Shown here piece after piece: positions 17,917 through 25,467 of a stretch of DNA of 64,000 nt. The notes under the pieces were generated by a model. It ran no database searches and was not told the origin of the DNA. It saw only the letters and a program-made list of their open reading frames with translations. Each line of letters opens with the position of its first letter. Positions within the stretch are counted from its first letter, which is position 1. Origin of the DNA: Paenibacillus marchantiae (GTDB taxonomy: Bacteria > Bacillota > Bacilli > Paenibacillales > Paenibacillaceae); the NCBI RefSeq assembly GCF_028771845.1, contig NZ_CP118270.1, forward strand, positions 5,642,001 to 5,706,000, written 5' to 3'. The position numbers and the translations under genes were made by a program.

Positions 17917-18798
17917 TTACTGTTCTGCCTTCTGTTTCGCAAGCCATTCTGCCAGGTTATTAATGTCATCATCTGTCAGCCCTTGAGCAATGGCGTTGTC
18001 GTACTGAGCAGGCATACTGTTATATCCTTCTTTGATAATCGTCAGGATTTCTTCCTGGCTGTGTTTGTCGCCCACACCCCGAAGCGAAGGTCCTCCTGCT
18101 CCCTTCATATCAGCCGCATGACATCCGATACATCCGGCCTTTTTGAAGGTTTCCATTGCAGGGTCATCCTTCTCAACGATCGCCACTTCTTCTTTTTGAC
18201 CTGCCGCATTGGAGGTAGGCAGACCCTGCGCGTGTTTCTCACGCGCTTCTTCTTCACGCTGAATATGTTCCGGCTTCTGGCCGCTTGCTTCCAACTCATG
18301 CGAGTAGTGTGTCCATGCAACATTGGTCAGGTAGAAAACGGCCATCACCGATAGAATCATAAGTGATGATGCAATCGGACGTTTGTAGAAACGCCGCTCC
18401 TTGCCTGTATCGAGAAAAGGAGCGAGTAATAAAGCGCCGAAAGCAACTCCACTGACTCCAAGTACCCCGAGCAGGACATAATCACCTGAGGCATATGGGT
18501 ATTTCAAATACTGATACAGAAAAAGGAAGTACCAGTCTGGCATCGGGATAACCGATGCACTTGGATTGGCCGGGTAGCCCAGTGGTGCAGGTTCTGAAAT
18601 CGTTAATACTAGAATACCAACCAGTACAACAACACCAACCATCCATTCCTTCAGCAAGAAGTTAGGAATAAAAGCCTCTGATTTGCCGGGATACGCCGTG
18701 TAATCCGGTGGAGTTATAAACCCCGCTCCTTTACGGACGCGTGAGTCCCCGACGAAGATAATCTTTTCCTGGTCATCTGACTTGTGTCCGTGAGCCAT
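17917..18798 (-). CDS. qcrC: Menaquinol:cytochrome c reductase cytochrome b/c subunit
   Basis: A 293-aa fusion of a subunit-IV-like membrane part with three helices (about 53-70, 106-128, 143-162) and an exported cytochrome c domain. The haem motif is CIGCH at 223-227, with Met262 in NSMPAQ a likely axial ligand. This b/c fusion is the Bacillus type of bc complex. It passes electrons from menaquinol to the cytochrome c pool. Third gene of the qcrA-qcrB-qcrC operon, ending in a strong terminator. Confidence 0.97.
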   Translation of the reverse strand: MAHGHKSDDQEKIIFVGDSRVRKGAGFITPPDYTAYPGKSEAFIPNFLLKEWMVGVVVLVGILVLTISEPAPLGYPANPSASVIPMPDWYFLFLYQYLKYPYASGDYVLLGVLGVSGVAFGALLLAPFLDTGKERRFYKRPIASSLMILSVMAVFYLTNVAWTHYSHELEASGQKPEHIQREEEAREKHAQGLPTSNAAGQKEEVAIVEKDDPAMETFKKAGCIGCHAADMKGAGGPSLRGVGDKHSQEEILTIIKEGYNSMPAQYDNAIAQGLTDDDINNLAEWLAKQKAEQ

Positions 18799-18819
18799 GT
18801 CGATTCCTCCCTTCTCAGA

Positions 18820-19491
18820 TTATAGTGGTCCCGAAATGCCCTGTCTGCGGATCATAATAAAGTGACCGACCAGAAGCACCAGAAGCACAGCCGGAAGGAA
18901 GAAGACGTGCAGGGCAAAGAACCGTGTTAACGTCTGCGCACCTACAATAGTTCCGCCTTGCAGGAATTCCTTAATGATCGGCCCCAGCCAAGGAACCGTG
19001 TTCGCAATCTCCAGAGTAACCTTGGTTGCAAAGTAAGCTTTGTTATCCCATGGCAACAGGTACCCGGTAAGCCCGAGACCCAGCATGACAAAAAAGATCA
19101 GCATGCCGACAACCCAGTTCATCTCACGTGGTGCTTTGTAAGAGCCGGTAAAGAATACACGCATCGTATGTAAGAACATCATAACGATAACCAAACTGGC
19201 TCCCCAATGGTGCATCCCGCGTACAATTTGGCCGAAGGCTACTTTGGTCTGCAAATACTCGACACTGGCGTAAGCATTAATAATATCAGGCACATAATAC
19301 ATGGTCAGGAACATCCCTGACAAAATTTGAATAACAGTGATAAAGAACGTCAATCCACCAAAGCAGTACACGAATGCGGAAAAGTGATGAGCCGGGTTTA
19401 CGTGCTCTGGAACTTCATGATCCGCAACGTCCCTCCAAATTGGCGTGATATCGAGACGCTCGTCAATCCAGTCATAGACATTTTTAAACAT
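18820..19491 (-). CDS. qcrB: Menaquinol:cytochrome c reductase cytochrome b subunit
   Basis: A 223-aa b6-type cytochrome b with four transmembrane helices. Haem-ligand histidines are seen at 94/95, 108, 195 and 210. Cys43 (VYCFGG) is at the position where B. subtilis QcrB is known to bind an extra haem covalently, so this protein is likely also a covalent-haem b6-type. The gene lies between the Rieske protein and qcrC with short spacers. Confidence 0.97.
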   Translation of the reverse strand: MFKNVYDWIDERLDITPIWRDVADHEVPEHVNPAHHFSAFVYCFGGLTFFITVIQILSGMFLTMYYVPDIINAYASVEYLQTKVAFGQIVRGMHHWGASLVIVMMFLHTMRVFFTGSYKAPREMNWVVGMLIFFVMLGLGLTGYLLPWDNKAYFATKVTLEIANTVPWLGPIIKEFLQGGTIVGAQTLTRFFALHVFFLPAVLLVLLVGHFIMIRRQGISGPL

Positions 19492-19506
19492 CTGCGTTCA
19501 CGCCTC

Positions 19507-20049
19507 CTATTTGACTCGGGTGTTCGGAACAATGTCGCCCAGATAAACCCAACCCTGATCTTCCTTAACCACATACTCATCCAGCGGCTTCGGGGCTACG
19601 GCAAGATTCTTGCCTTCTTTGGTATAATGCGCACCATGGCACGGACAATGATATTCGTCGGGATACTGCTTATCACTGTTCCAACCTACGGTACATCCCA
19701 AATGTTTACAAATGGGTGAAAGCGCATAGATTTTGCCCTGTTCATCTTTCCTGATCCAGGCGATTAACGAAGCATTGCTCAAATACCAACCGTCTTGCTG
19801 TTTCACTTCAAACGTAAATTCTTGAGGTTCATTCGTAATTTTGCTGATTTCCGCTACTTTGACAGAGGTGCCTTCTCCCTTGTGCTGCAAAATCGGGTCC
19901 ACCGCAAAACGGACCATGGGAAGTATTGCACCGGCGGCCATGTAGGCTGTAGCTCCACCAAGCGTGTACGTCAAAAACTGCCTGCGTGACATTTCCATGC
20001 GGCTTGGCAATTTCATCGAAGCTTCGTGCTGGTCATGCTCACTGCTCAT
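19507..20049 (-). CDS. qcrA: Menaquinol:cytochrome c reductase Rieske iron-sulfur subunit
   Basis: A 180-aa Rieske protein. An N-terminal twin-arginine SRRQFL (21-26) precedes the single membrane anchor (about 27-46). The [2Fe-2S] ligands are in CKHLGC (114-119) and CPCHG (135-139). It takes electrons from menaquinol. First gene of the operon. The promoter at 20132-20160 and TTGTCACA repeats upstream probably set its regulation. Confidence 0.97.
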   Translation of the reverse strand: MSSEHDQHEASMKLPSRMEMSRRQFLTYTLGGATAYMAAGAILPMVRFAVDPILQHKGEGTSVKVAEISKITNEPQEFTFEVKQQDGWYLSNASLIAWIRKDEQGKIYALSPICKHLGCTVGWNSDKQYPDEYHCPCHGAHYTKEGKNLAVAPKPLDEYVVKEDQGWVYLGDIVPNTRVK

Positions 20050-20131
20050 ACTGTCTCCAACCCCCTTTTTCAGCCAACTCTCTTAATCGTTTTCATTATC
20101 AGAAATTCCACGACTTACTAGAACATACATA

Positions 20132-20236
20132 ATCATATAGTAGCCCTAGAACACCGTCAAGAATTTGTCACACATTTTTAAGGTTCATTTGTAAGCGTTA
20201 TTAAAAAAGTGTTGGTAAATTGTCACATTTGTCACA
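20132..20236 (-). promoter_or_regulatory. qcrA promoter with upstream TTGTCACA repeats
   Basis: TTGACG, 17 nt, TATGAT (minus strand, 20160 to 20132). Just upstream are three copies of TTGTCACA in the same direction on the plus strand, at 20165-20172, 20220-20227 and 20229-20236. The nearest starts 5 bp beyond the -35 box. The first and second copies are 55 bp apart, close to five helical turns. Confidence 0.65.
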
Positions 20237-20242
20237 GGTAGG

Positions 20243-20701
20243 TCATCTTTTCCATAACTCACGGATTTTTTCCCCGACAAAACGCGAAATCCCTTCTTCT
20301 CCAACCTCTTGAATTAAAATAGAACGACTTAATACCAAATCTGCAGAAGTAATTTGGGTCTGTTCCAATACACTATCAGATGACATTATAACCACATATT
20401 TGAAACCGGAAGATTTGAGTTGTTCGGATAAGGTATTTAATGCCATTGACATATCCGGACACGCATAATGGAATGCAGGGTAAGTCATGATACGCCCTTT
20501 AAACGGAATCTCCACTAGATCCAAAAAATCTCTAAGCCGCTCCAACGCTTCAGTTGCTTCAACTGGAGACTGCTTGCCCGTTAGGGCTGTATATGGAATA
20601 AGGCATGTATCCAGATAGAGTTGCAGTTCCGCCCAGCTGTCTTGAGTCATCTCACTGAATTTCAATTCCCTAATTCCCCTCTCTATCCATTTTATTCCCA
20701 T
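20243..20701 (-). CDS. ypiF: DUF2487 protein YpiF
   Basis: A 152-aa soluble protein opening with the IKWIERGI stretch and containing MTYPAFHYAC. In Bacillus ypiF lies immediately upstream of qcrA, the same as here. The predicted fold is mixed alpha/beta. Function is not known; the long-standing link with qcr suggests a role in or near the respiratory chain, but nothing in the sequence shows it. Confidence 0.8.
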   Translation of the reverse strand: MGIKWIERGIRELKFSEMTQDSWAELQLYLDTCLIPYTALTGKQSPVEATEALERLRDFLDLVEIPFKGRIMTYPAFHYACPDMSMALNTLSEQLKSSGFKYVVIMSSDSVLEQTQITSADLVLSRSILIQEVGEEGISRFVGEKIRELWKR

Positions 20702-20769
20702 ATTATATATGAGCTTATATTATAAATCCAGAGATTGATACTTTTTCCGTGCAGGAATGGTCGTGAACG

Positions 20770-20800
20770 AAAAAAAGAAATGCGTGTTTCACGCATTTCC
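20770..20800 (-). terminator. Terminator after the IDEAL-domain gene
   Basis: GAAATGCGTG and CACGCATTTC form a 10-bp perfect stem around AAA, followed by seven T residues on the minus strand. Confidence 0.95.
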
Positions 20801-20829
20801 TGTGTTATATATTTATTTTTACATGCTCA

Positions 20830-21009
20830 TCAGTTTATGGCCTTCAGTTCATCCGTCAGATTCCGGAAAGCTACTTCGTCTCCGGTAGCCAATGCATTAT
20901 CGATTTCCATATACAGCTTCTCGCTGCGCTGTTTACGAAGCGCGTCGTCCCACACCATCTCAGCAGCCAGCCCCAACATGACTTCATACGTAACTTTCAT
21001 TTTATCCAA
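20830..21009 (-). CDS. Small IDEAL-domain protein
   Basis: A 59-aa gene. A TTG start at 21009 lies 8 nt after GGAGGT; the ATG three codons later has a too distant site. The C-terminal half (KLYMEIDNALATGDEVAFRNLTDEL) fits the IDEAL domain, which in B. subtilis occurs at the C-terminus of YpiB, encoded next to ypiF. Here the domain appears alone, without the YpiB N-terminal part. It is followed by a strong terminator. Likely a small regulatory or adaptor protein; function inferred only from the domain. Confidence 0.78.
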   Translation of the reverse strand: MDKMKVTYEVMLGLAAEMVWDDALRKQRSEKLYMEIDNALATGDEVAFRNLTDELKAIN

Positions 21010-21032
21010 TAGGATGCACCTCCAAAACGGAT

Positions 21033-21539
21033 TTAAGAGCTCCTATACTCCTTTCCTTTGGCAACATAACCTAGTGTAGTTCTCGACATCCGCTCAAGAT
21101 CTGCATCAGTCAACTCACGTATCACTTTGGCTGGTGTGCCCAAAGCAAGGGTATAGGGCGGAATTTTAGTATTTTCAGTAACAACAGAACCGGCCCCGAT
21201 CAGCGTATATTCACCAATTTCGGCTCCATTGAGAAGGATAGCGCCCATACCAATCAGCGAACCTGTTCCGATACGACATCCATGGATAATCGCAGAATGT
21301 CCTACCGACACATCGTCGTCCAAAATCAAAGGTTGATCCGTGTTGACGTGTCCAACAGCATTATCCTGTATATTACAGCGCCGTCCAATCACAATGGGTG
21401 CCAGATCGGCGCGAAGCACAGCATTGAACCAGATCGTAGATTCTTCACCCATTGTCAGATCACCTATAAGTTTGGCGCCTTCAGCCATATATACCGAAGG
21501 GTGTAACTGGGGTTGCATACCTTTGTATGGAATTATCAT
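21033..21539 (-). CDS. Gamma-carbonic anhydrase-like left-handed beta-helix protein
   Basis: About 168 aa. Hexapeptide repeats (IGDLTMGEESTIWFNAVLRAD, IGRRCNIQDNAV, VGHSAIIHGCRIG, IGMGAILLNGAEIG) form a left-handed beta helix. The metal-ligand histidines of the family are suggested by NAVGHVN and VGHSAIIHG. I use the ATG at 21539, eight bases after AAGGAG, instead of a GTG at 21548. The family includes YrdA/PaaY-type proteins; many have no measured activity, so carbonic anhydrase function is possible, not shown. Confidence 0.85.
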   Translation of the reverse strand: MIIPYKGMQPQLHPSVYMAEGAKLIGDLTMGEESTIWFNAVLRADLAPIVIGRRCNIQDNAVGHVNTDQPLILDDDVSVGHSAIIHGCRIGTGSLIGMGAILLNGAEIGEYTLIGAGSVVTENTKIPPYTLALGTPAKVIRELTDADLERMSRTTLGYVAKGKEYRSS

Positions 21540-21583
21540 AAGTATCACTCCTTAATTTGGGAGTGATTTTAGCAACTTGTCCT

Positions 21584-22702
21584 TCACTTGTCAAACATAA
21601 CGGGGGTAATATCCCCGGATAGCGAGCGACAGGATGACGCAAGACGTGAACCCCATGCTGTCATTTGTACTGTTCGCCCATCTGCATGCTCTCCAATGCG
21701 AAGCATGCCTAGGTGCAGCATCATTTTGAGTATCCTGTTGTCATAAATCGTCTCTGCAGTGTCATAATAGAACGGCTGAATGTAGGGACCAATCTGTCCG
21801 AACAAAGACTCTGCTGTGGACCAGCTAGCTGCACATTCCCCTGTCCAGTACACAATGGAGGACAGATTGGGAATAGCACCTTTATAAAGTCTTAACCAAA
21901 ACCGAAATAGCTGTATCATCTCAGCTGTTTTCTCTGCCCCCAGCTTGTCTTCACCGGAAGGTGACAATTTCAGCGTGCCCTGCTCCTCGCGGACCAGACG
22001 ATGATGAAAAGCGTAGTCATAGATGAACGCAAATCGGTCGGGGTAGTCTTTGAACGAACGACCATAACCAAATCTCCATCCTGCCTTACTCACCAGCGCC
22101 TCACTCACATGCAAATGCTCCATGATCTGCTGCTGAGAACGACGATACATCATGCCTTCTGCGTTTAGTGCTATTTCATGCTGCTGGACAAATTGTAGAA
22201 ACAGTTTCAGATCATCTGCGAGTAGATGGTATTCATCCCGGTAAATGGGCGGCTCGCTCGTCTGTGCAATGCCGGCTTTCAGGTGAGTGGATAACACATC
22301 CCGAAACCTCAATTGCAAATCCTGGGGTACCTGATACAGATACCTGGTCTGTTGAGTTGTGCCATTGAACAACCATCCACTCTTCGTGAAGCGTACGATA
22401 AGATCACGTGGACTGGCTCCAGCCTCGCTATCTTTTTTATCCATCGATTGACGAGCAATGGCGACAAGTTCCTCCATACCGAAGTATTGACGGGCATCAA
22501 ACAGCAAGTTGTTCAAAAATCGCAGATCTACCTGGTTTAGTTCACGAACCTGCTGCTCAAAAAAAGGTCTGCTGCCCAATGTAGTGAGAATACTCTGGAT
22601 GAGTTCATGTTTGGAATTGGGCTTACACTCGCACTGGTAATAGTCTGCTATTCGATTAAGCTGGCCGATATCGGCAAAAGTAAGCATATCCGCTAGATTC
22701 AT
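21584..22702 (-). CDS. Conserved protein of unknown function
   Basis: About 372 aa from the ATG at 22702 (site GGGCGAGG about 11-13 nt upstream). A TTG at 22816 would add 38 residues but has no clear site. The protein is soluble and helical, with a MLTFADIGQLNRIADYY start, a YRRSQQQIMEHLHVSEALVSKAGWRFGYG winged-helix-like middle and a C-terminal part rich in aromatic residues. The start has a faint resemblance to the N-terminal domain of XPB/Ssl2-type helicase partners; I treat that as weak. Not found at this locus in B. subtilis. Confidence 0.65.
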   Translation of the reverse strand: MNLADMLTFADIGQLNRIADYYQCECKPNSKHELIQSILTTLGSRPFFEQQVRELNQVDLRFLNNLLFDARQYFGMEELVAIARQSMDKKDSEAGASPRDLIVRFTKSGWLFNGTTQQTRYLYQVPQDLQLRFRDVLSTHLKAGIAQTSEPPIYRDEYHLLADDLKLFLQFVQQHEIALNAEGMMYRRSQQQIMEHLHVSEALVSKAGWRFGYGRSFKDYPDRFAFIYDYAFHHRLVREEQGTLKLSPSGEDKLGAEKTAEMIQLFRFWLRLYKGAIPNLSSIVYWTGECAASWSTAESLFGQIGPYIQPFYYDTAETIYDNRILKMMLHLGMLRIGEHADGRTVQMTAWGSRLASSCRSLSGDITPVMFDK

Positions 22703-22918
22703 GGGTCCATCGCCTCGCCCTTGACTACTTTTTGGCTGTTGATTCGGGGCCTGGAGTAGTTTGGTTTTGTAAATATCGTTGACGGAATTCCCATGATCTA
22801 AACCTCTTTTTTGCAAATCTTTTATGTTTTAACCATACTATGCCCGAAGTTGCCTGCTCAGAAGAAGAATGAGAGGTTCAAAATCATATAGAATGACAGT
22901 TATAAATTGCTATAACGC

Positions 22919-22951
22919 AAAAAAACAACCTGAGTTAATTACTCAGGTTGT
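22919..22951 (-). terminator. Terminator overlapping the phosphatase stop codon
   Basis: ACAACCTGAGT and ACTCAGGTTGT form an 11-bp perfect stem with a T-run after it. The TAA stop of the phosphatase gene lies inside the hairpin at its loop. Confidence 0.95.
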
Positions 22952-23538
22952 TTTGCCAGATCCAATGAAAGGTGTCTTGTACAGTTATAAAGCAGTGGAC
23001 TCCAATCTTCACGTTCCTTCTCCAGGATCGTAAGCGACAGGTTTCCAATTCGTTCCGTATAGCGGTCTTTATACAAAGCTGATAGCAGATTGGCTAAAAA
23101 AGCGCCATGGGAGACAATCAGCACATTTTGGTCCTGATGAGCCTCCCATAAATCCTCCAGAAAGCCCAATGCACGTGTCTGAATATCAGCAATCTGTTCC
23201 TGCCCCAAATCCAGCGTCTCCCAGGAAGCGCCCCAGCGAGCAACACGTTCTTCGGATGTCAGACCTTCAATTTGACCAAAGGCACGCTCCTTCAAGCGTG
23301 CATCTGGCTCCAGCAAAGGAACATTCAATAGCCCGGAGATAATCTCTCCCGTCTCCTGAGCCCTGGACAGCCCGCTCGTAATGATGTGGTCCCAGCGATA
23401 CTCTTCGGTAAGCAAACGTCTACCCAGACGCTCAGCTTGCTCACGACCTTCTGCATTCAGAGGTATGTCTGTCTGTCCCTGAATACGTCCTGCCGCATTC
23501 CAGTCGGTTAGACCGTGACGAATAAGCCCGATCCGCAT
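22939..23538 (-). CDS. Histidine phosphatase family protein
   Basis: About 199 aa. The phosphoglycerate-mutase-like catalytic motif LIRHGLTDWN opens the protein, with a second histidine in VSHGAFL near residue 145 and the proton-donor glutamate region KERAFG. Such small enzymes include alpha-ribazole phosphatase, broad-specificity phosphatases and PhoE-like proteins; the substrate is not clear here. Start at 23538 because GAGGG lies five bases upstream. It follows the anti-sigma gene by 40 nt. Confidence 0.85.
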   Translation of the reverse strand: MRIGLIRHGLTDWNAAGRIQGQTDIPLNAEGREQAERLGRRLLTEEYRWDHIITSGLSRAQETGEIISGLLNVPLLEPDARLKERAFGQIEGLTSEERVARWGASWETLDLGQEQIADIQTRALGFLEDLWEAHQDQNVLIVSHGAFLANLLSALYKDRYTERIGNLSLTILEKEREDWSPLLYNCTRHLSLDLAKQPE

Positions 23539-23578
23539 CTCATCCCTCATTTCTCTATACGGTGAACGAAAGCTTTAC

Positions 23579-24214
23579 CTAAGCACGTGCACCTTGTTTG
23601 CGTTTGTTCGTTGTACGATGCATCCGTCCAAGAGAGAACAGAGCCATACCTATTGCAAGCAGCGACAACGCCATCCAGTACTGAGGATACGCTGGGCCCA
23701 TGCTCACAACGAAGGGCTCAATAATACTACCTCTGTCCGCTCCCGTCATGTTGTACTTGTACAATCCGGAGGAAGAAGGCTCACTGCCCGCTACTCCTGT
23801 CTCCAAAATGCCCGTAGAGACCACGTTGGTCTGCTCAGCTTCTGATACGTCTGGCTTAAACATCGCCATGTACAGAAAGCTGCATAAAAAAATTGCCAGG
23901 AACGCAGCAATCCACAAAGACATATGCTTGCGGATTACAGCAGAGAAACGATTAACCTTTGCCTCTTCCGGCAGTAGCCATGGAGACTCCGCATAGATCC
24001 GGTCCATAACATTACGGTTCACTTTCTCTGCTTGTTGTTCTGTCACTGGGACCGGTATGCTGTGCATCAGAATTTGAGCTTCTTCCCACACCTCAAATTG
24101 CTGCGAGCAATCTTCACAACCAGCGAGATGAGCATGAAATGCAATTCGCTGAGGATGAGCTTCCGGCAAGTCCCAGACCAGTGCAAACAGTTCCTGGGCT
24201 TCATTGCAATTCAT
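23579..24214 (-). CDS. Membrane-bound anti-sigma factor with zinc-finger
   Basis: A 211-aa protein. The N-terminus carries the zf-HC2 anti-sigma motif (H-x3-C-x2-C in HAHLAGCEDC, residues ~26-36) for binding a sigma factor. A first hydrophobic segment (LWIAAFLAIFLCSFLYMAMF, about 95-115) and a second near the C-terminus (MALSLLAIGMALFSLG) put the middle outside or make a hairpin. Its ATG overlaps the stop of the sigma gene (ATGA), the usual sigma/anti-sigma arrangement. Confidence 0.88.
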   Translation of the reverse strand: MNCNEAQELFALVWDLPEAHPQRIAFHAHLAGCEDCSQQFEVWEEAQILMHSIPVPVTEQQAEKVNRNVMDRIYAESPWLLPEEAKVNRFSAVIRKHMSLWIAAFLAIFLCSFLYMAMFKPDVSEAEQTNVVSTGILETGVAGSEPSSSGLYKYNMTGADRGSIIEPFVVSMGPAYPQYWMALSLLAIGMALFSLGRMHRTTNKRKQGARA

Positions 24215-24804
24215 CTGTTCTTCATCCCTTCATATGGCTCGTAGACCGGTTCGAAGAAATAAGGTTCCAATTGCGTTTTTACGCTTGACCTTGCTCTGAA
24301 CAATAACGATTTTACAGAACTGACGCTCTGCCCAAGAATATTTGCAATCTCCTGGTAATCTAGTTGATCATACTCTCGGAGTATAATGGCAGAACGCTGC
24401 TTCTCCGGTAAATTGTTAATTGCATCCCTAACCAGCATCACCCGCTCACTGCGCAATACAGCATGCTCTGGCGCATTCTCAGAAGGAGCAACAGGTACAA
24501 TACCGCTCTCTTCAAGTGGAACACTCCCACTACGCTGTTTGCGAAGCTCACTCAGTACCGTATTTCTCGCGATGGTATATAACCAGGTTGAGAATGAGGC
24601 ATCCACCTCTCGGAATGAGTGCAGACTGCGGAACGCCTTATAGAAAGTCTCAGAACAGAGATCTTCCGCAAGCAGCTCCATATTAGAACTTTTCAACATA
24701 TGATATACGAAAGCCAGTATTTTACGCTGATAACGACTCATCAGCTCGGAATATAACTCCAGGTTACCTTCCTTGATCTCTCGAATCAACTGGGAATCCG
24801 TCAT
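24211..24804 (-). CDS. ECF-type RNA polymerase sigma factor
   Basis: About 197 aa, with sigma region 2 (SELMSRYQRKILAFVYHML, then FYKAFRSLHSFR and FSTWLYTIARN) and region 4 (LPEKQRSAIILREYDQLDYQEIANILGQSVSSVKSLLFRARS), and no region 1 or 3, so extracytoplasmic-function type. I start at the ATG at 24804 after GAGGGG. A longer frame (to 24861) has no site. Paired with a membrane anti-sigma factor downstream, so it likely answers a cell-envelope signal. The specific sigma (SigX, SigW or other) is not decided. Confidence 0.9.
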   Translation of the reverse strand: MTDSQLIREIKEGNLELYSELMSRYQRKILAFVYHMLKSSNMELLAEDLCSETFYKAFRSLHSFREVDASFSTWLYTIARNTVLSELRKQRSGSVPLEESGIVPVAPSENAPEHAVLRSERVMLVRDAINNLPEKQRSAIILREYDQLDYQEIANILGQSVSSVKSLLFRARSSVKTQLEPYFFEPVYEPYEGMKNR

Positions 24805-24877
24805 TTGAGTGCGACCCCTCCTCGCCCATCCATGTGCTTCTCCCCGTTCGACTCTATCCATGTATTACCGAACAGGC

Positions 24878-24903
24878 ACAAAAAAGTTGCGGTTTTCACC
24901 GCA
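24878..24903 (-). terminator. Short hairpin with U-tract upstream of the sigma gene
   Basis: TGCGGT, GAAA loop, ACCGCA, then AACTTTTTTG-like T-rich sequence. It is a weak terminator in the sigma gene leader, about 75 nt before the chosen start. It could limit read-through or act as attenuator. Confidence 0.5.
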
Positions 24904-25272
24904 TAAAACAGCGTTCAGCGCCAAAACAGGCCTTCCCGCCAAATTCCCCTATGTAATGGCAATTTCCCCAACGTTTCTACATTAACAGTATTTATTGTAC
25001 AACGGTCTGCATCGTCCTGGCAAATCCATGGCTTTCATTGAAGCCCGACCAGTCATTATTATGCGGCCGTTTTCTCGTCCATGACTTCAATTTTATCCCT
25101 TTTGTGAAGCCACTCTTATATTGGACGAACGAAGGCCTCAAAAAGTTTGTGTGAATATAGAATTAATTGAAAATTTCATTTCCAAATGAAGATCTATTCC
25201 ACTTTGATGCAAGGATTATATTTCCTTAATTTACGAATGTTATAATTAATTCAAACAATTTTACTCAAAGTG

Positions 25273-25301
25273 TTGACAAAATGAAAACGGATACATATAA
25301 T
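25273..25301 (+). promoter_or_regulatory. Consensus sigma-A promoter of the small RNA
   Basis: TTGACA, exactly 17 nt, TATAAT: all twelve core bases match consensus. It is the strongest promoter seen in the window and points away from all flanking genes. Confidence 0.9.
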
Positions 25302-25307
25302 AAAAGT

Positions 25308-25391
25308 ACAGTATGGTTTCTCTCCACTCCTATCCAATAACTGTATTGCTCCACGTGAGCAATGGCCGCTTATGTAAGCGGTCTTTTTTTT
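25308..25391 (+). ncRNA. Predicted ~84-nt small RNA
   Basis: Starts 6-7 nt after a perfect consensus promoter and ends in a strong intrinsic terminator, with no plus-strand gene following. A C/U-rich unpaired 5' part (about 25315-25335, with several CUCC blocks) is followed by hairpin 1 (ATTGCTC / GAGCAAT, 25345-25363) and hairpin 2 (25364-25383, 9 bp with one G-U), then eight T residues. No ribosome binding site or closed reading frame is present. CUCC blocks could pair with Shine-Dalgarno sequences, as in known C-rich regulatory RNAs of Firmicutes. It is not one I recognise. Confidence 0.75.
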
Positions 25392-25433
25392 GTCCTTTTT
25401 TAGAACATGTCCTGTAACAGTTAGTTTTCAACA

Positions 25434-25460
25434 CAAAGAAAGAGGGCCTTCGCCCCCTTC
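25434..25460 (-). terminator. tyrA (supraoperon) terminator
   Basis: AGGGGGC and GCCCTCT around GAAG, then TTTCTTT on the minus strand, directly after the tyrA stop. It closes the aro-trp-his-tyr transcript. aroE, which follows tyrA in B. subtilis, is not here. Confidence 0.75.
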
Positions 25461-25467
25461 TAAAAAC

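Noticed and set aside
17659..18354. 231-aa plus-strand frame over ypjA and qcrC
   Set aside because: Antisense to qcrC with its haem motif and across a terminator.
25060..25170. Rex operator in the gap upstream of the sigma gene
   Set aside because: TTTGTGTGAATA and TTTTGTGAAG occur, but the second inverted half-site is missing in both cases.
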